From contig CALGGS010000177.1 in NCBI GenBank assembly GCA_937915735.1, positions 1 to 43,082 on the forward strand: 43,082 nt of DNA, read 5' to 3'. A model generated the notes under the pieces. That model did not search any database and was not told the DNA's origin. It worked only from the letters and a program-made list of their open reading frames with translations. The translations under genes were made by a program, and so were the position numbers. The stretch is from an uncultured Treponema sp. Its GTDB lineage: Bacteria > Spirochaetota > Spirochaetia > Treponematales > Treponemataceae. Below, piece after piece: positions 17,887-25,815 of the stretch; the stretch's first letter is position 1, and each line of letters starts with the position of its first letter.

Positions 17887-18738
17887 ATGAACCAGTTCGG
17901 AAAAGTCTCCCGGTTTGAACTTACAGCCGCCCGCTCAAAAAAGGGCAGCACCTTCATAAAAGACAGTTTTTTCACTTCTCCATTTAAAATTATGAAGTCC
18001 TTCCAAAAAGATGACGGCGGAATCACGGTCTTCCAGCAATCAGCTTCTCCGGGAATCCTTGCAGGCGACACTCAGAAACACAGCATAATAGTAGAAAAAG
18101 GAGCGAATCTTGAAATTGTGAGTCAGTCTTTCGAGAAAATCTTCAAAATGGAAGAAGGCGAAAAGGCCGAACGAAAAATTACTGCAAGCGTGGGCGAGGG
18201 CGGAACTTTGATTTACGCTCCCAATCCCTGCATTCCTTTCGCGAAGAGCAATTTTGTTTCAAGCACGAAGATTTCTCTTTCAGCGGGGGCGAAACTGATT
18301 TACGAAGACTGCATTTGTGCCGGGCGGGTTGCCTGTGGAGAAGTCTTTGATTTTACGACTTACAAAAATCTGATTGAAATCCGCCGTGAAGAAAAATTGA
18401 TTTTCCGCGAGAACAACTTTTTTGAGGGTGGGGAGAAGAAAAATCTTTTGCAAAGCAAAGTGAGTTTTGGAGAGTTCACACATTCGGGCACGATGCTGAT
18501 TTTCGGATTCGAGAAAACTGTTAGGGAAGTGCGTGAGATTTTGGGACTGGAAGAAAAGCTTTTGTACACGGAAGAGTATCGGCGTAAAGCCTGCGGGGTA
18601 GGGAAAAATCCAAGCGCAAACGAGAAAATCTTAATCGAAGCAAGCGAAAGTGACTCCGGGGATATTGTCGTGCGAATGCTGGGAAAGAGTGCGCAGAAGA
18701 TTCAGGGGGTGTTTTCTTTAGTAAAAGAAAAACTTTAA
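17887..18738 (+). CDS. ureD: Urease accessory protein UreD (UreH)
   Basis: The protein has 283 residues. UreD is the scaffold that binds apo-urease and recruits UreF and UreG. The recognisable blocks are PFKIMKSF, SPGILAGDTQKHSIIVEKGA, PNPCIPFAKSNF and the C-terminal RRKACGVG. The start is only one base after the ureG stop and has no strong ribosome site, so translation is probably coupled. It is the last gene of the operon. A degenerate copy of part of its 3' end lies just downstream (18809-18837). Confidence 0.93.
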   Translation: MNQFGKVSRFELTAARSKKGSTFIKDSFFTSPFKIMKSFQKDDGGITVFQQSASPGILAGDTQKHSIIVEKGANLEIVSQSFEKIFKMEEGEKAERKITASVGEGGTLIYAPNPCIPFAKSNFVSSTKISLSAGAKLIYEDCICAGRVACGEVFDFTTYKNLIEIRREEKLIFRENNFFEGGEKKNLLQSKVSFGEFTHSGTMLIFGFEKTVREVREILGLEEKLLYTEEYRRKACGVGKNPSANEKILIEASESDSGDIVVRMLGKSAQKIQGVFSLVKEKL

Positions 18739-18740
18739 TT

Positions 18741-18837
18741 TTGCTGCTAAAGTCCACCTTAAAAGTGTGTATCTTTACAGTAAAGTCCGCATTAAAAATG
18801 TATGTGGAAAAATTTTAATCGAAGCAAGTGAAATTGA
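18741..18837. repeat. Degenerate duplication scar behind ureD
   Basis: Bases 18809-18837 match 18625-18653 inside ureD at 26 of 29 positions. Just before it, a 30-base unit starting TAAAGTCC is imperfectly repeated (about 18749 and 18783). The stretch is non-coding and separates the urease operon from the AT-rich restriction island. It looks like the remnant of a local duplication or a recombination joint. Confidence 0.55.
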
Positions 18838-18891
18838 GTTTATTTAACAGGATAGGGAAGGCACATCTAAAGAACTACATTATAAAATCAA

Positions 18892-19668
18892 TCAATCCAT
18901 AGGCAAATCTATTCCGAAATATGGAGTTTCTTCATGAACTTCTAGTATTTCTTTTAAGGCTTTATCCGAATATTTAATTATCTTCTCACGGTAGTCATTT
19001 CTTTTTTTTATATCATCTATTTCTTTACGACGATTTTTTGACAACTCCAAAAATTGCTCTTCTTTATCGATTCCAAGAAAGTTGCGATTCAAAAGACTTG
19101 CTGCAATTCCAGTTGTTGAGCTTCCGCAGAATGGATCTAAAATCCAAGCATTTTCTTTCGTCGAGACAAGAATTATACGAGCAAGCAAAGGTAAAGGCTT
19201 TTGAGTTGGATGTTTACCGCAAGTTTTTTCCCATTTTGCAATTGCTGGCAAACTCCACAAATCTCGCATTTGCGTTCCACCATTAATTTCTTTCATCAAC
19301 TCATAATTGTAATAATGTGTGACTTTTTTGTTCTTTCTTGCCCATAAAATAAACTCTGTAGAATGAGTAAAAAACTTACATGATAAATTCGGCGGTGGAT
19401 TTGTCTTAGCCCAAGTAATGCAATTTAAAATACGAAAATCTAATTCGTTAAGCATTTGTGCCACAGAAAAAATATTGTGATATGTTCCACTAATCCAAAT
19501 GGTAGCATTTTCTTTTAATTTTTCACGACAGAGTTTTAACCATTGATAATTAAACTCGTTATCTTTCTCAAATCCCTGCGATTTGTCCCAGTCACCTTTG
19601 TTTACGGAAACTTGTTTTCCGCTCTGAACGGAGATTTCACCATTGGATAAAAAGTAAGGAGGGGAAGG
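18892..19668 (-). pseudogene. DpnA-like DNA methylase, 5' end lost
   Basis: The frame encodes most of a beta-class N6-adenine/N4-cytosine methylase like the second methylase of DpnII (GATC) systems. Visible are motif IV as SPPYFLSNG (normally DPPYFLSNG, at about 19640-19665), VSVNKGDWDKSQ, WISGTYHN, HPTQKP and motif I DPFCGSSTTGIA. Upstream of motif IV the native N-terminus is replaced by a palindromic repeat. No ATG, GTG or TTG occurs in frame between a TAA at 19744-19746 and a GTG at 19464, and starting there would lose motif IV. It is therefore probably dead. The frame itself is otherwise intact, so the event may be recent. Confidence 0.75.
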
Positions 19669-19733
19669 TCTTCCCCTCGCTTCAAACCTTCGGTTTTCCG
19701 CTACCCCTTCTGCGGGGTACCCCGCAACGCCCC
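19658..19733. repeat. Three-hairpin palindromic repeat replacing the DpnA-like start
   Basis: Three hairpins stand in tandem: GGGGAAG-GT-CTTCCCC (19661-19676), AAACC-TTC-GGTTT (19684-19696) and TACCCC-TTCTGC-GGGGTA (19702-19719). The GC content contrasts sharply with the AT-rich genes on both sides. It separates the small protein gene from the methylase remnant. Confidence 0.8.
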
Positions 19734-19738
19734 AAAAA

Positions 19739-20119
19739 TCAATTTACTAGTTCCTTTAATCTTTTTAAAACAGTAAAAATATGATTCGGACAAAGTTTTT
19801 CTAATTCTATCGATTCCGTTTCATCAACATCAATTTCTTTGTTAATTTCCTCTTCAAAATGCTTTTGTTCATTATTCCAGAGATATTCGATTACAGTTTT
19901 TATATCATTCTTGTTTTCAACTGTAAGAAGTTGTTTTGATTCTATTTCTTCTATATCAAAACCTAACTCCTCAATCCATTCTCGTGTTTCTATAAGTCTT
20001 TGTTTAGCCTCAACTTTATCTTTTCCACATTCAAACCCAAGAAGTTGTATATTTTCACATTCCCTATTAGTTGGAGATTCAGTATATCCTTCAAAGGTAT
20101 AAAAAACATATTCATTCAT
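19739..20119 (-). CDS. Small acidic protein in the restriction-modification island
   Basis: The protein has 126 residues from the ATG at 20119 (MNEYVFYTFEGYTESP). A TTG at 20137 in the same frame is possible but less likely. It is acidic, with no signal peptide or membrane segment and many Glu/Lys/Ile residues, and it looks cytoplasmic. I do not recognise a family with certainty. It lies about 40 bases downstream of the nuclease gene and immediately upstream of the repeat that truncates the methylase, on the same strand, so it was probably part of the same operon. A control or accessory protein of the system is possible but unproven. Confidence 0.6.
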   Translation of the reverse strand: MNEYVFYTFEGYTESPTNRECENIQLLGFECGKDKVEAKQRLIETREWIEELGFDIEEIESKQLLTVENKNDIKTVIEYLWNNEQKHFEEEINKEIDVDETESIELEKLCPNHIFTVLKRLKELVN

Positions 20120-20158
20120 GAATGAAATATTGATCAAATTTGTAAAGAAATCAAGTAG

Positions 20159-20905
20159 CTAAAGTATAAGTGTATGAATACTCTGTAATTCAATTGTTTG
20201 TCGATATTGTCGCTCTAATTCATCATAGCTAAGGAATTCTACACGCTTATCATTTTTCATTTTTGTAAACGAAGAATATCCTAATTTCTTATTATATTCT
20301 TCATGACGTCGTTCATCGGCAACGATAAACATACGTGTATAAAAATCCTGTAAATCATAAAATTTCATCAAGGAATTTTGAATATCTGTTGAATGTTCCA
20401 CTTCAAAAAAAGAATCTGGCATATTTCGTTCATTAAACCAAATCACATCTATAGTAGAACTCCTTGATACAAAACTGTCATATGAATAATTTGGAAGATT
20501 CTGTATAGTCCTCATATCTCCTAGTTTTTCATGTAAAAACATTTTATTTTTGTCTTGATTTGGTACAAAAGTTCCTAATTTCTTTAAATTTCCAATTGAA
20601 ACTAGCAAACCTTGATAATATGAATGATTAAACTCTATAACTTCTTTTGAATTTTTATTCTTTTCAGTCTCAACAATAATTCCTTTTTGCTCTAATTCTT
20701 TTTTGTGAGATTTTAGTGCCCATAAACCAGGTTTTATTTTGTAGATATTTTCATTTTCTTGAACAATTCGCCTAATGGAAGCAAATGGAGTTTTTGTTTT
20801 CCAGTCACAATCTTGGATTTTAAAAACTTCCCGATTTAATTGTCCTAGAGTTGCAACTCCACCAAGTCTTTCTAATGTTTGAATAACTGCTTCATATTGT
20901 TTCAT
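20159..20905 (-). CDS. Putative type II restriction endonuclease (HTH + PD-(D/E)XK)
   Basis: The protein has 248 residues from the ATG at 20905, which has AGGGA upstream; an in-frame ATG at 20935 lies in the repeat. Residues about 1-70 look like a winged-helix/HARE-HTH domain (LERLGGVATLGQL..KTPFASIRRIVQ..PGLWAL), often found in restriction proteins. The second half has a PD-(D/E)XK-like core: Asp153 (TIDVIWFN) and Glu168-x-Glu170 (FFEVEHSTDI). Its place beside a Dam-like and a DpnA-like methylase suggests a GATC-cutting enzyme. It is unlike the DpnII nuclease in sequence as far as I can judge, so the specificity is inference. Confidence 0.7.
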   Translation of the reverse strand: MKQYEAVIQTLERLGGVATLGQLNREVFKIQDCDWKTKTPFASIRRIVQENENIYKIKPGLWALKSHKKELEQKGIIVETEKNKNSKEVIEFNHSYYQGLLVSIGNLKKLGTFVPNQDKNKMFLHEKLGDMRTIQNLPNYSYDSFVSRSSTIDVIWFNERNMPDSFFEVEHSTDIQNSLMKFYDLQDFYTRMFIVADERRHEEYNKKLGYSSFTKMKNDKRVEFLSYDELERQYRQTIELQSIHTLIL

Positions 20906-20919
20906 AGATTTTCCCTGCG

Positions 20920-21792
20920 TTAGGCTATGGAGCACCGCCGTAGGCGTTCCGAAACGAAGTGAAGGAATGAGCGTGAGCGAAGTGCGGAACAGCCGACGGC
21001 TTTAGCCGGAACGCCCTTATCATCAAAGAAATCATCATTTATATCTGAATTCTTTGGATCTGAATTGCTGGCAACAACCATAGCACCTTTATTTGATATT
21101 TCTGTAATAAAGTTTCCGAGTTCAATCTGCTCTTTATCTGTAAAACCGTTTTCTGAATACGAGGTAAAGGCTGCCGTCTGTGATAGAGGTCTATAAGGCG
21201 GATCGATATATACGAATGTATCAGAATCTATAAAACTTTTGCATTCCTTATAATCTCCAACTTTCATTTCTACGTTTTGCAAAAGTTTTGAGCAAGCTTT
21301 TAAGTTATCTTCATCACAAAGAAGAGGATTTTTTGCATTATTAAATGGCACATTAAATAAGCCTTTTGAATTAACACGATAAAGTCCATTAAAGCAAGTT
21401 TTGTTTAAGAAAATAAACAATACGGCTTTTTCAAGATTTTCAGCGTCATTTCCATTTACTTTCAACTCGTTGTAGCGATTGCGTTTTTCGTAGAAAAATT
21501 CTTTATTTTCTTCTTGCGAATGATTTTTATAAATATTCTGCAAATCTGATAATTGAGAAATCATACCTTCGCAATTATTTTTTATTTGCGAGTAAGTATT
21601 TATAAGTTCTTTATTTATATCGTTTATTAAGACTTCTTTTGGCTGAAAAGTATTAAGAACATCAAAGAGAACTGCACCACCACCAACAAACGGTTCGCAG
21701 TATTTTTCAATGCGAGACGGATATTTTACCCTGATTTCATCTAATAATTGGCTTTTTCCACCAACCCATTTAATAAACGGTCTTGCCAACAT
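20920..21792 (-). CDS. Dam-like adenine methylase with repeat-derived C-terminus
   Basis: The protein has 290 residues. It is a D12-class (alpha) N6-adenine methylase: PFIKWVGGKSQLL (5-17), FVGGGA (35-40) for S-adenosylmethionine and catalytic DPPY (197-200). The ASNSDPKNSDINDDFFDD block (241-258) is followed in Dam/DpnM proteins by a conserved terminal segment with Arg/Asn residues. Here residues 259-290 (KGVPAKAVGCSALRS...) come entirely from a GC-rich palindromic repeat, so about 30 native residues are missing. Target is probably GATC. Activity of the altered protein is uncertain; with the partner methylase broken, the cell either tolerates or has lost the nuclease activity. Confidence 0.85.
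   Translation of the reverse strand: MLARPFIKWVGGKSQLLDEIRVKYPSRIEKYCEPFVGGGAVLFDVLNTFQPKEVLINDINKELINTYSQIKNNCEGMISQLSDLQNIYKNHSQEENKEFFYEKRNRYNELKVNGNDAENLEKAVLFIFLNKTCFNGLYRVNSKGLFNVPFNNAKNPLLCDEDNLKACSKLLQNVEMKVGDYKECKSFIDSDTFVYIDPPYRPLSQTAAFTSYSENGFTDKEQIELGNFITEISNKGAMVVASNSDPKNSDINDDFFDDKGVPAKAVGCSALRSRSFLHFVSERLRRCSIA
20928..21017. repeat. Palindromic repeat forming the Dam-like C-terminus
   Basis: The arms GGCGTTCCG (20943-20951) and CGGAACGCC (21007-21015) enclose a GC-rich segment with further short complementary pieces (GCCGTAGGC, GCCGACGGC). It supplies the last 32 codons of the methylase and ends close to the nuclease start. Base composition is unlike the surrounding AT-rich genes. 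Confidence 0.75.
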
Positions 21793-21844
21793 AGTTTAAG
21801 GATTATACTCAATTTTAATGAAATTTTCTACTAGTTTTCTCCCC

Positions 21845-21904
21845 CAAAAAAACCCCGCCGAAGCCCAGTCTTGCTAAGGAGGATTAAGACCACGCCACGG
21901 CGGG
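21845..21904 (-). terminator. Terminator of the urt operon
   Basis: On the minus strand, CCCGCCG (from 21904) pairs with CGGCGGG (to 21854) and is followed by GTTTTTTTGGG. Inner bases GTCTT/AAGAC strengthen the stem. It begins 16 bases after the urtE stop and separates the operon from the methylase gene. Confidence 0.8.
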
Positions 21905-21920
21905 AATAGTGCTTTTTCTG

Positions 21921-22616
21921 TTATCCAATCGCCATCTTCGACTGAATCAAAGCTGAGTCCGCTTCTTTTGTGAGACCGCTCAGCGTGATTTCACCCTTGT
22001 CCATGACATAATAGCTGTCACTCACTTCAAGAACGAAATCCAGGTACTGCTCGACAATCAGAATCGTGATTCCCAGCTCTCTGTTTACTTTTTGAATTGC
22101 CGTTGCAATGTCTTCGATAATTGACGGCTGAATTCCTTCGGTCGGCTCGTCCAGAATCAAAAGTTTTGGATGGCTCACGAGCGCTCTGGCTATTGCAAGC
22201 TGCTGTTGCTGACCACCGCTTAAATTTCCGCCCTTGCGCTTTAAAAAAGTCTTTATAATCGGAAATAATTCAAAAATTTCCTCTCCGATTCTGCCTTTCC
22301 CGCCCTTTACTTCAAGTCCCAACGCCAGATTTTCCTCAACCGTAAGCTGCGGAAATATTTCCCTGCCTTGCGGGACATAGCCGATTCCAAGACTTGCACG
22401 CTCGTAAGTCTTTTTATGACGGATTTCTCCACCGTCAAAAAGGATATTTCCACCTGTCGTTTTTACCATACCCATTATACTTTTTAGAGTGGTGCTTTTT
22501 CCCACACCGTTCCGCCCAATCAGGCAGACAATTTTTCCGTCTGGAACTGAAAGGGTCAAATTTGGAATTATGTTGCTTTCTCCGTACCACGAACTGAGAT
22601 TTTTGATTTCAAGCAT
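21921..22616 (-). CDS. urtE: Urea ABC transporter ATPase UrtE
   Basis: The protein has 231 residues from the ATG at 22616, which has GGAGG ten bases upstream; the longer frame to 22721 lies inside urtD and is rejected. Walker A is GRNGVGKST (34-42), the signature is LSGGQQQQLAIARAL, and Walker B is LILDEPTEGIQPSII, a pattern typical of UrtE/LivF-type ATPases. It forms the ATPase pair with UrtD for the UrtBC permease. The start overlaps the urtD end by 8 bases. It is the last gene of the operon, followed by a terminator. Confidence 0.95.
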   Translation of the reverse strand: MLEIKNLSSWYGESNIIPNLTLSVPDGKIVCLIGRNGVGKSTTLKSIMGMVKTTGGNILFDGGEIRHKKTYERASLGIGYVPQGREIFPQLTVEENLALGLEVKGGKGRIGEEIFELFPIIKTFLKRKGGNLSGGQQQQLAIARALVSHPKLLILDEPTEGIQPSIIEDIATAIQKVNRELGITILIVEQYLDFVLEVSDSYYVMDKGEITLSGLTKEADSALIQSKMAIG

Positions 22617-23460
22617 TTTTTCTTTCCTCCGAAATTTCTGATTCTGCCTTTTGTCCGCTTTTATGGAATTTTCCCCGCCCCAGATAAACCGCACGAACCT
22701 TCTCATCGGCAAGCACTTCATTGGCGCTTCCTTCTACAAGAATTTTTCCCTCGTGCATTACGGTCACTCGGTCGGCGACTGCACGCACGAACTCCATATC
22801 ATGCTCAACTACCACGACAGCGTATTTTTCAGCGATTTTTCTGATAAGCTGCCCGGTTTTTGTCGTCTCTTCTTTGCCCATTCCTGCGACCGGCTCATCA
22901 AGAAGAAGCACTGTCGGCTCCTGCACAAGAAGCATTCCGATTTCCAGCCATTGCTTTTGTCCGTGGGAAAGTGAAGAGGCCTTCTCGAATTTTTTATCTG
23001 TCAGGCTGATGAAAGCTAAGATTGATTCGATTCTTTCTTTTTGTTCTTTTGAAATTTTAAAAAAGAGGGAGGAGAGTACATTCTTACTTCCTTTCAGAGA
23101 GATTTCCATATTTTCCCAAACAGTCAGGCTTGTAAAAACAGACGGAGCCTGAAATTTGCGTCCGATTCCTTCCTCAACGATTTCTGATTCTGACAGTTTT
23201 GTCAAATCGATGCTGATGGATTTTCGTATACCAAAGTCGATTCCGCCGTGATAAAGTATTTTTCCGTTTGAAGGATGTGTTTTCCCGCAAATTATGTCGA
23301 GCAGCGTGGTTTTGCCCGCACCGTTTGGCCCAATGAAAAAGTGAACGCTATGAGGCAGGATACTTGTGCTTACATTGCTAAGAGCCTTGAATCCATCAAA
23401 TTGTACAGAGATGTCTGATATTTCGATTACGGGAGTCACCTGAAATTTCTGTTTAGTCAT
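22609..23460 (-). CDS. urtD: Urea ABC transporter ATPase UrtD
   Basis: The protein has 283 residues. Walker A is GPNGAGKTT (44-52), the signature is the UrtD-specific LSHGQKQWLEIGMLL, and Walker B is LLLDEPVAGMGKEET. It powers urea uptake with UrtE. AGGAGG precedes the ATG by seven bases. The C-terminus has a charged extension (HKSGQKAESEISEERKNA) beyond the usual ATPase fold. It lies 57 bases after urtC, a gap that carries a large palindrome. Confidence 0.95.
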   Translation of the reverse strand: MTKQKFQVTPVIEISDISVQFDGFKALSNVSTSILPHSVHFFIGPNGAGKTTLLDIICGKTHPSNGKILYHGGIDFGIRKSISIDLTKLSESEIVEEGIGRKFQAPSVFTSLTVWENMEISLKGSKNVLSSLFFKISKEQKERIESILAFISLTDKKFEKASSLSHGQKQWLEIGMLLVQEPTVLLLDEPVAGMGKEETTKTGQLIRKIAEKYAVVVVEHDMEFVRAVADRVTVMHEGKILVEGSANEVLADEKVRAVYLGRGKFHKSGQKAESEISEERKNA

Positions 23461-23508
23461 AAATCAACCTCCTGTCTTTATTGTCTTTTTGTACATGCGA
23501 ATGACATT

Positions 23509-23546
23509 TGGGTATCTCTAAAAATTGCAATTTTTAGAGATACCCA
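23509..23546. repeat. 38-base perfect palindrome across the urtC stop codon
   Basis: TGGGTATCTCTAAAAATTG (23509-23527) is followed directly by its exact reverse complement (23528-23546). The urtC frame enters it and ends inside (TAG at 23518-23520), so the last residues of UrtC (GISKNCNF) come from the palindrome. No T-run follows on the coding strand, so it is not an ordinary terminator; it could slow transcription or stabilise the upstream mRNA. Confidence 0.9.
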
Positions 23547-24639
23547 TTTTCTTTAATTTTTCCTTTGCATCTGTAAATACGCCGGTAAGTCCCCGAGGCA
23601 AAAAAAGAACGACGATAACGAAAATTGCACCGATAAAATATGACCAGATTTCAGGAAAAGTTTCGCTGATCATGGTTTTAGTCAAATTAACCAGAAAGGC
23701 CCCTATGACGGCACCGATTAAGGTTCCTCTGCCTCCCACCGCAACCCAGATTGCCATATCAATTGAGTTTGACACGCTCATTTCCGATGGTGAGATAATT
23801 CCGCTGAAAGGAACAAAAAGTGCCCCTGCGATTCCAGTGAAAAGTGCGCTAAGGACATAAACGAAGGTTTTATAGGCCGCAGTCTGATAGCCGGAGAACC
23901 TTGCCCGGTTTTCGCCGTCACGAATTGCCACAAGAACTCGGCCACATTTTGTCTTCATAATCGCCGAGAAAACCATATATGTGATTATCAGGAAGAAGAG
24001 GGAGACATAATACCACATTAGCTTTGCCGATTTTCCTGCAATAGGAAGACCAAAGAGAGTCGTGAATTCTGTGATTCCGTTTGTTCCGCCTGTGTATTGC
24101 TGAAGACCGACGAAGAGAGTGACAAAAACAAGAGCCAGTGCTTGTGAAAGAATTGAGAAATAAACTCCTTTAATTCGGTTCATGAAAGTAAGGAGCCCGA
24201 GTGCAAAAGCAAGGACTGATGGAACAAGAATTATCATCATAACGGCCTCCGGTGCATTCTTGTAAAATTCCCAGAACCAGGGAAGCGTTGTCCTTCCGCT
24301 CCAGCTCATAAAATAGGGGAGATTTCCCTTGCTTGCGACGAGCTTGAGATACATTCCCATTCCGTAACCGCCAAGACCGAAGAAAACTCCATGACCGAGA
24401 CTCAAGATTCCCGTGTAGCCCCAGATTAAGTCGATGCTGAGGGCGACAATCCCATAGGTTATGTATTTTCCTGCAAGACTGACCCTGAATGGCGATAGAA
24501 AAAGGGGGAGAAGGGCAACAATCAGGACGATTAATGAAAAGGCGATATTTTTTCTTTTTGGATTTAGACCGTCGATTGAAGTTTCGCTGCCGTAAAGCGT
24601 AGCCTTATAAAGAGCAGATATTTTATTTTTTAGAATCAT
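23518..24639 (-). CDS. urtC: Urea ABC transporter permease UrtC
   Basis: The protein has 373 residues with about ten hydrophobic segments. Family blocks are LIWGYTGILSLGHGVFFGLGGYGMGMYL, AIRDGENRARFSGY and GRGTLIGAVIGAFLVN, as in UrtC/LivM permeases. It forms the membrane channel with UrtB. GAGGT lies just upstream of the ATG. The C-terminus ends within a 38-base palindrome that has probably replaced the native tail. It lies 26 bases after urtB. Confidence 0.95.
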   Translation of the reverse strand: MILKNKISALYKATLYGSETSIDGLNPKRKNIAFSLIVLIVALLPLFLSPFRVSLAGKYITYGIVALSIDLIWGYTGILSLGHGVFFGLGGYGMGMYLKLVASKGNLPYFMSWSGRTTLPWFWEFYKNAPEAVMMIILVPSVLAFALGLLTFMNRIKGVYFSILSQALALVFVTLFVGLQQYTGGTNGITEFTTLFGLPIAGKSAKLMWYYVSLFFLIITYMVFSAIMKTKCGRVLVAIRDGENRARFSGYQTAAYKTFVYVLSALFTGIAGALFVPFSGIISPSEMSVSNSIDMAIWVAVGGRGTLIGAVIGAFLVNLTKTMISETFPEIWSYFIGAIFVIVVLFLPRGLTGVFTDAKEKLKKMGISKNCNF

Positions 24640-24665
24640 ATTGACCTCACTTTCTGAAAATGCCG

Positions 24666-25571
24666 CTAGTCATCGAGAGAGCGGGAATGAATCGTGAACA
24701 AGCCCTGGGGTTTTTTCTGAAGAAACATAACCACAAGAATCAGGACTATTGCCTTTGCGATGTTGGCCGAAGTTCCAAACTGAATGAAAGCATTGCTCAT
24801 TCCGATGAGAAGCGCTCCTGCGATTGCTCCAGAGAGTTTTCCGACTCCGCCCAAAACAACGACCATGAATGCGTCGATTATGTAGTTTTGTCCCAGAGAA
24901 GGTCCGACAGAGCCGAGCAGACAGAGAGCACAGCCCGCCACACCAGCCAGCCCGGAACCAATTGCGAATGTGAAGGTGTCGATGCGATTCGTTTTGATTC
25001 CGAGACACTGTGCCATAGCCCGGTTTTGCATTGTGGCACGAACTTTTTTTCCGTAAGATGTCTTGTACATCAAGAGGTACATGAAAACGAGACAGGCAGC
25101 AACAAGAAAAATTATGAAAAGCCGCTTATATGTCATGGCAAGTCCAAAAATCTCAAGATTGCCGTTAAGCACTGACGGTGAGCTTACATTGACATTTGGT
25201 GCTCCGAAAATTGAGCGGGCAAGCTGCTGCAAAAAGAGGCTCACACCCCAGGTCGCAAGCAGGGAATCCATTTCGCGGCCGTAAAGCCTTTTTATGACGA
25301 GCCTTTCAAGAATACAGCCGAAAAGTGCCGAGACAAGAAATGAAAAGACAATCGCCACAGGATAATACAAATCAAAAACCGAAGGGGGCAAAAAGGCGAT
25401 AAAAAAATTCTGCACAAGAAAAGTAGTGTAGGAGCCAATCATAATGAACTCGCCGTGAGCCATGTTGATGACCCGCATCAGTCCAAAAGTAACTGACAGG
25501 CCGATTGCCGCCAGCAGGAGAATTGAGCTGAGACTAATTCCGTTAAATAAAATAGTAAAAAAAGTAGACAT
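24666..25571 (-). CDS. urtB: Urea ABC transporter permease UrtB
   Basis: The protein has 301 residues and about eight hydrophobic segments. Blocks such as LAAIGLSVTFGLMRVINMAHGEFIMIG and VVLGGVGKLSGAIAGALLIG mark a UrtB/LivH-type permease. It pairs with UrtC. The start has no good ribosome site; upstream lies a 200-base repeat element that separates it from urtA. The repeat may have removed the original leader or spacer, so the level of urtB relative to urtA may be unusual. Confidence 0.93.
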   Translation of the reverse strand: MSTFFTILFNGISLSSILLLAAIGLSVTFGLMRVINMAHGEFIMIGSYTTFLVQNFFIAFLPPSVFDLYYPVAIVFSFLVSALFGCILERLVIKRLYGREMDSLLATWGVSLFLQQLARSIFGAPNVNVSSPSVLNGNLEIFGLAMTYKRLFIIFLVAACLVFMYLLMYKTSYGKKVRATMQNRAMAQCLGIKTNRIDTFTFAIGSGLAGVAGCALCLLGSVGPSLGQNYIIDAFMVVVLGGVGKLSGAIAGALLIGMSNAFIQFGTSANIAKAIVLILVVMFLQKKPQGLFTIHSRSLDD

Positions 25572-25607
25572 ATACTAAACCAAAGATTACACAGATAAAC
25601 ACTGACT

Positions 25608-25780
25608 TTAAGAAGTGTCAGGCAAGGAACTTGCGCAAGGGATTGGAGCAGCGCGGCAGCGTTCTCAGGACGGTTTTCCGGCCTGAGAATGGAGCGACAG
25701 CGTAACTGCGCAAAGCCCGACCGCCGTACCACGAAGCGGAGCGAAGTAGCGGCGGTTGCGCCCCAGCCATTCCTTAACTG
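25608..25780. repeat. GC-rich palindromic repeat inserted between urtA and urtB
   Basis: The element has hairpins TTCTCAGG (25662-25669)/CCTGAGAA (25682-25689) and CCGCCG (25721-25726)/CGGCGG (25750-25755), plus TTGCGCAA near its left end and TGCGCAA inside. It is non-coding, clearly more GC-rich than its flanks, and splits an otherwise tight operon. Bases 25781-25815 are a low-complexity CTGCT/CTAAC-rich tail. Confidence 0.7.
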
Positions 25781-25815
25781 CTGACTGCACCCCGCTCACT
25801 GCTACTTGCTAACTA

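Noticed and set aside
13601..18738. Long open frames antisense to the urease genes
   Set aside because: They lie fully inside well-identified genes, have no family features and no ribosome sites.
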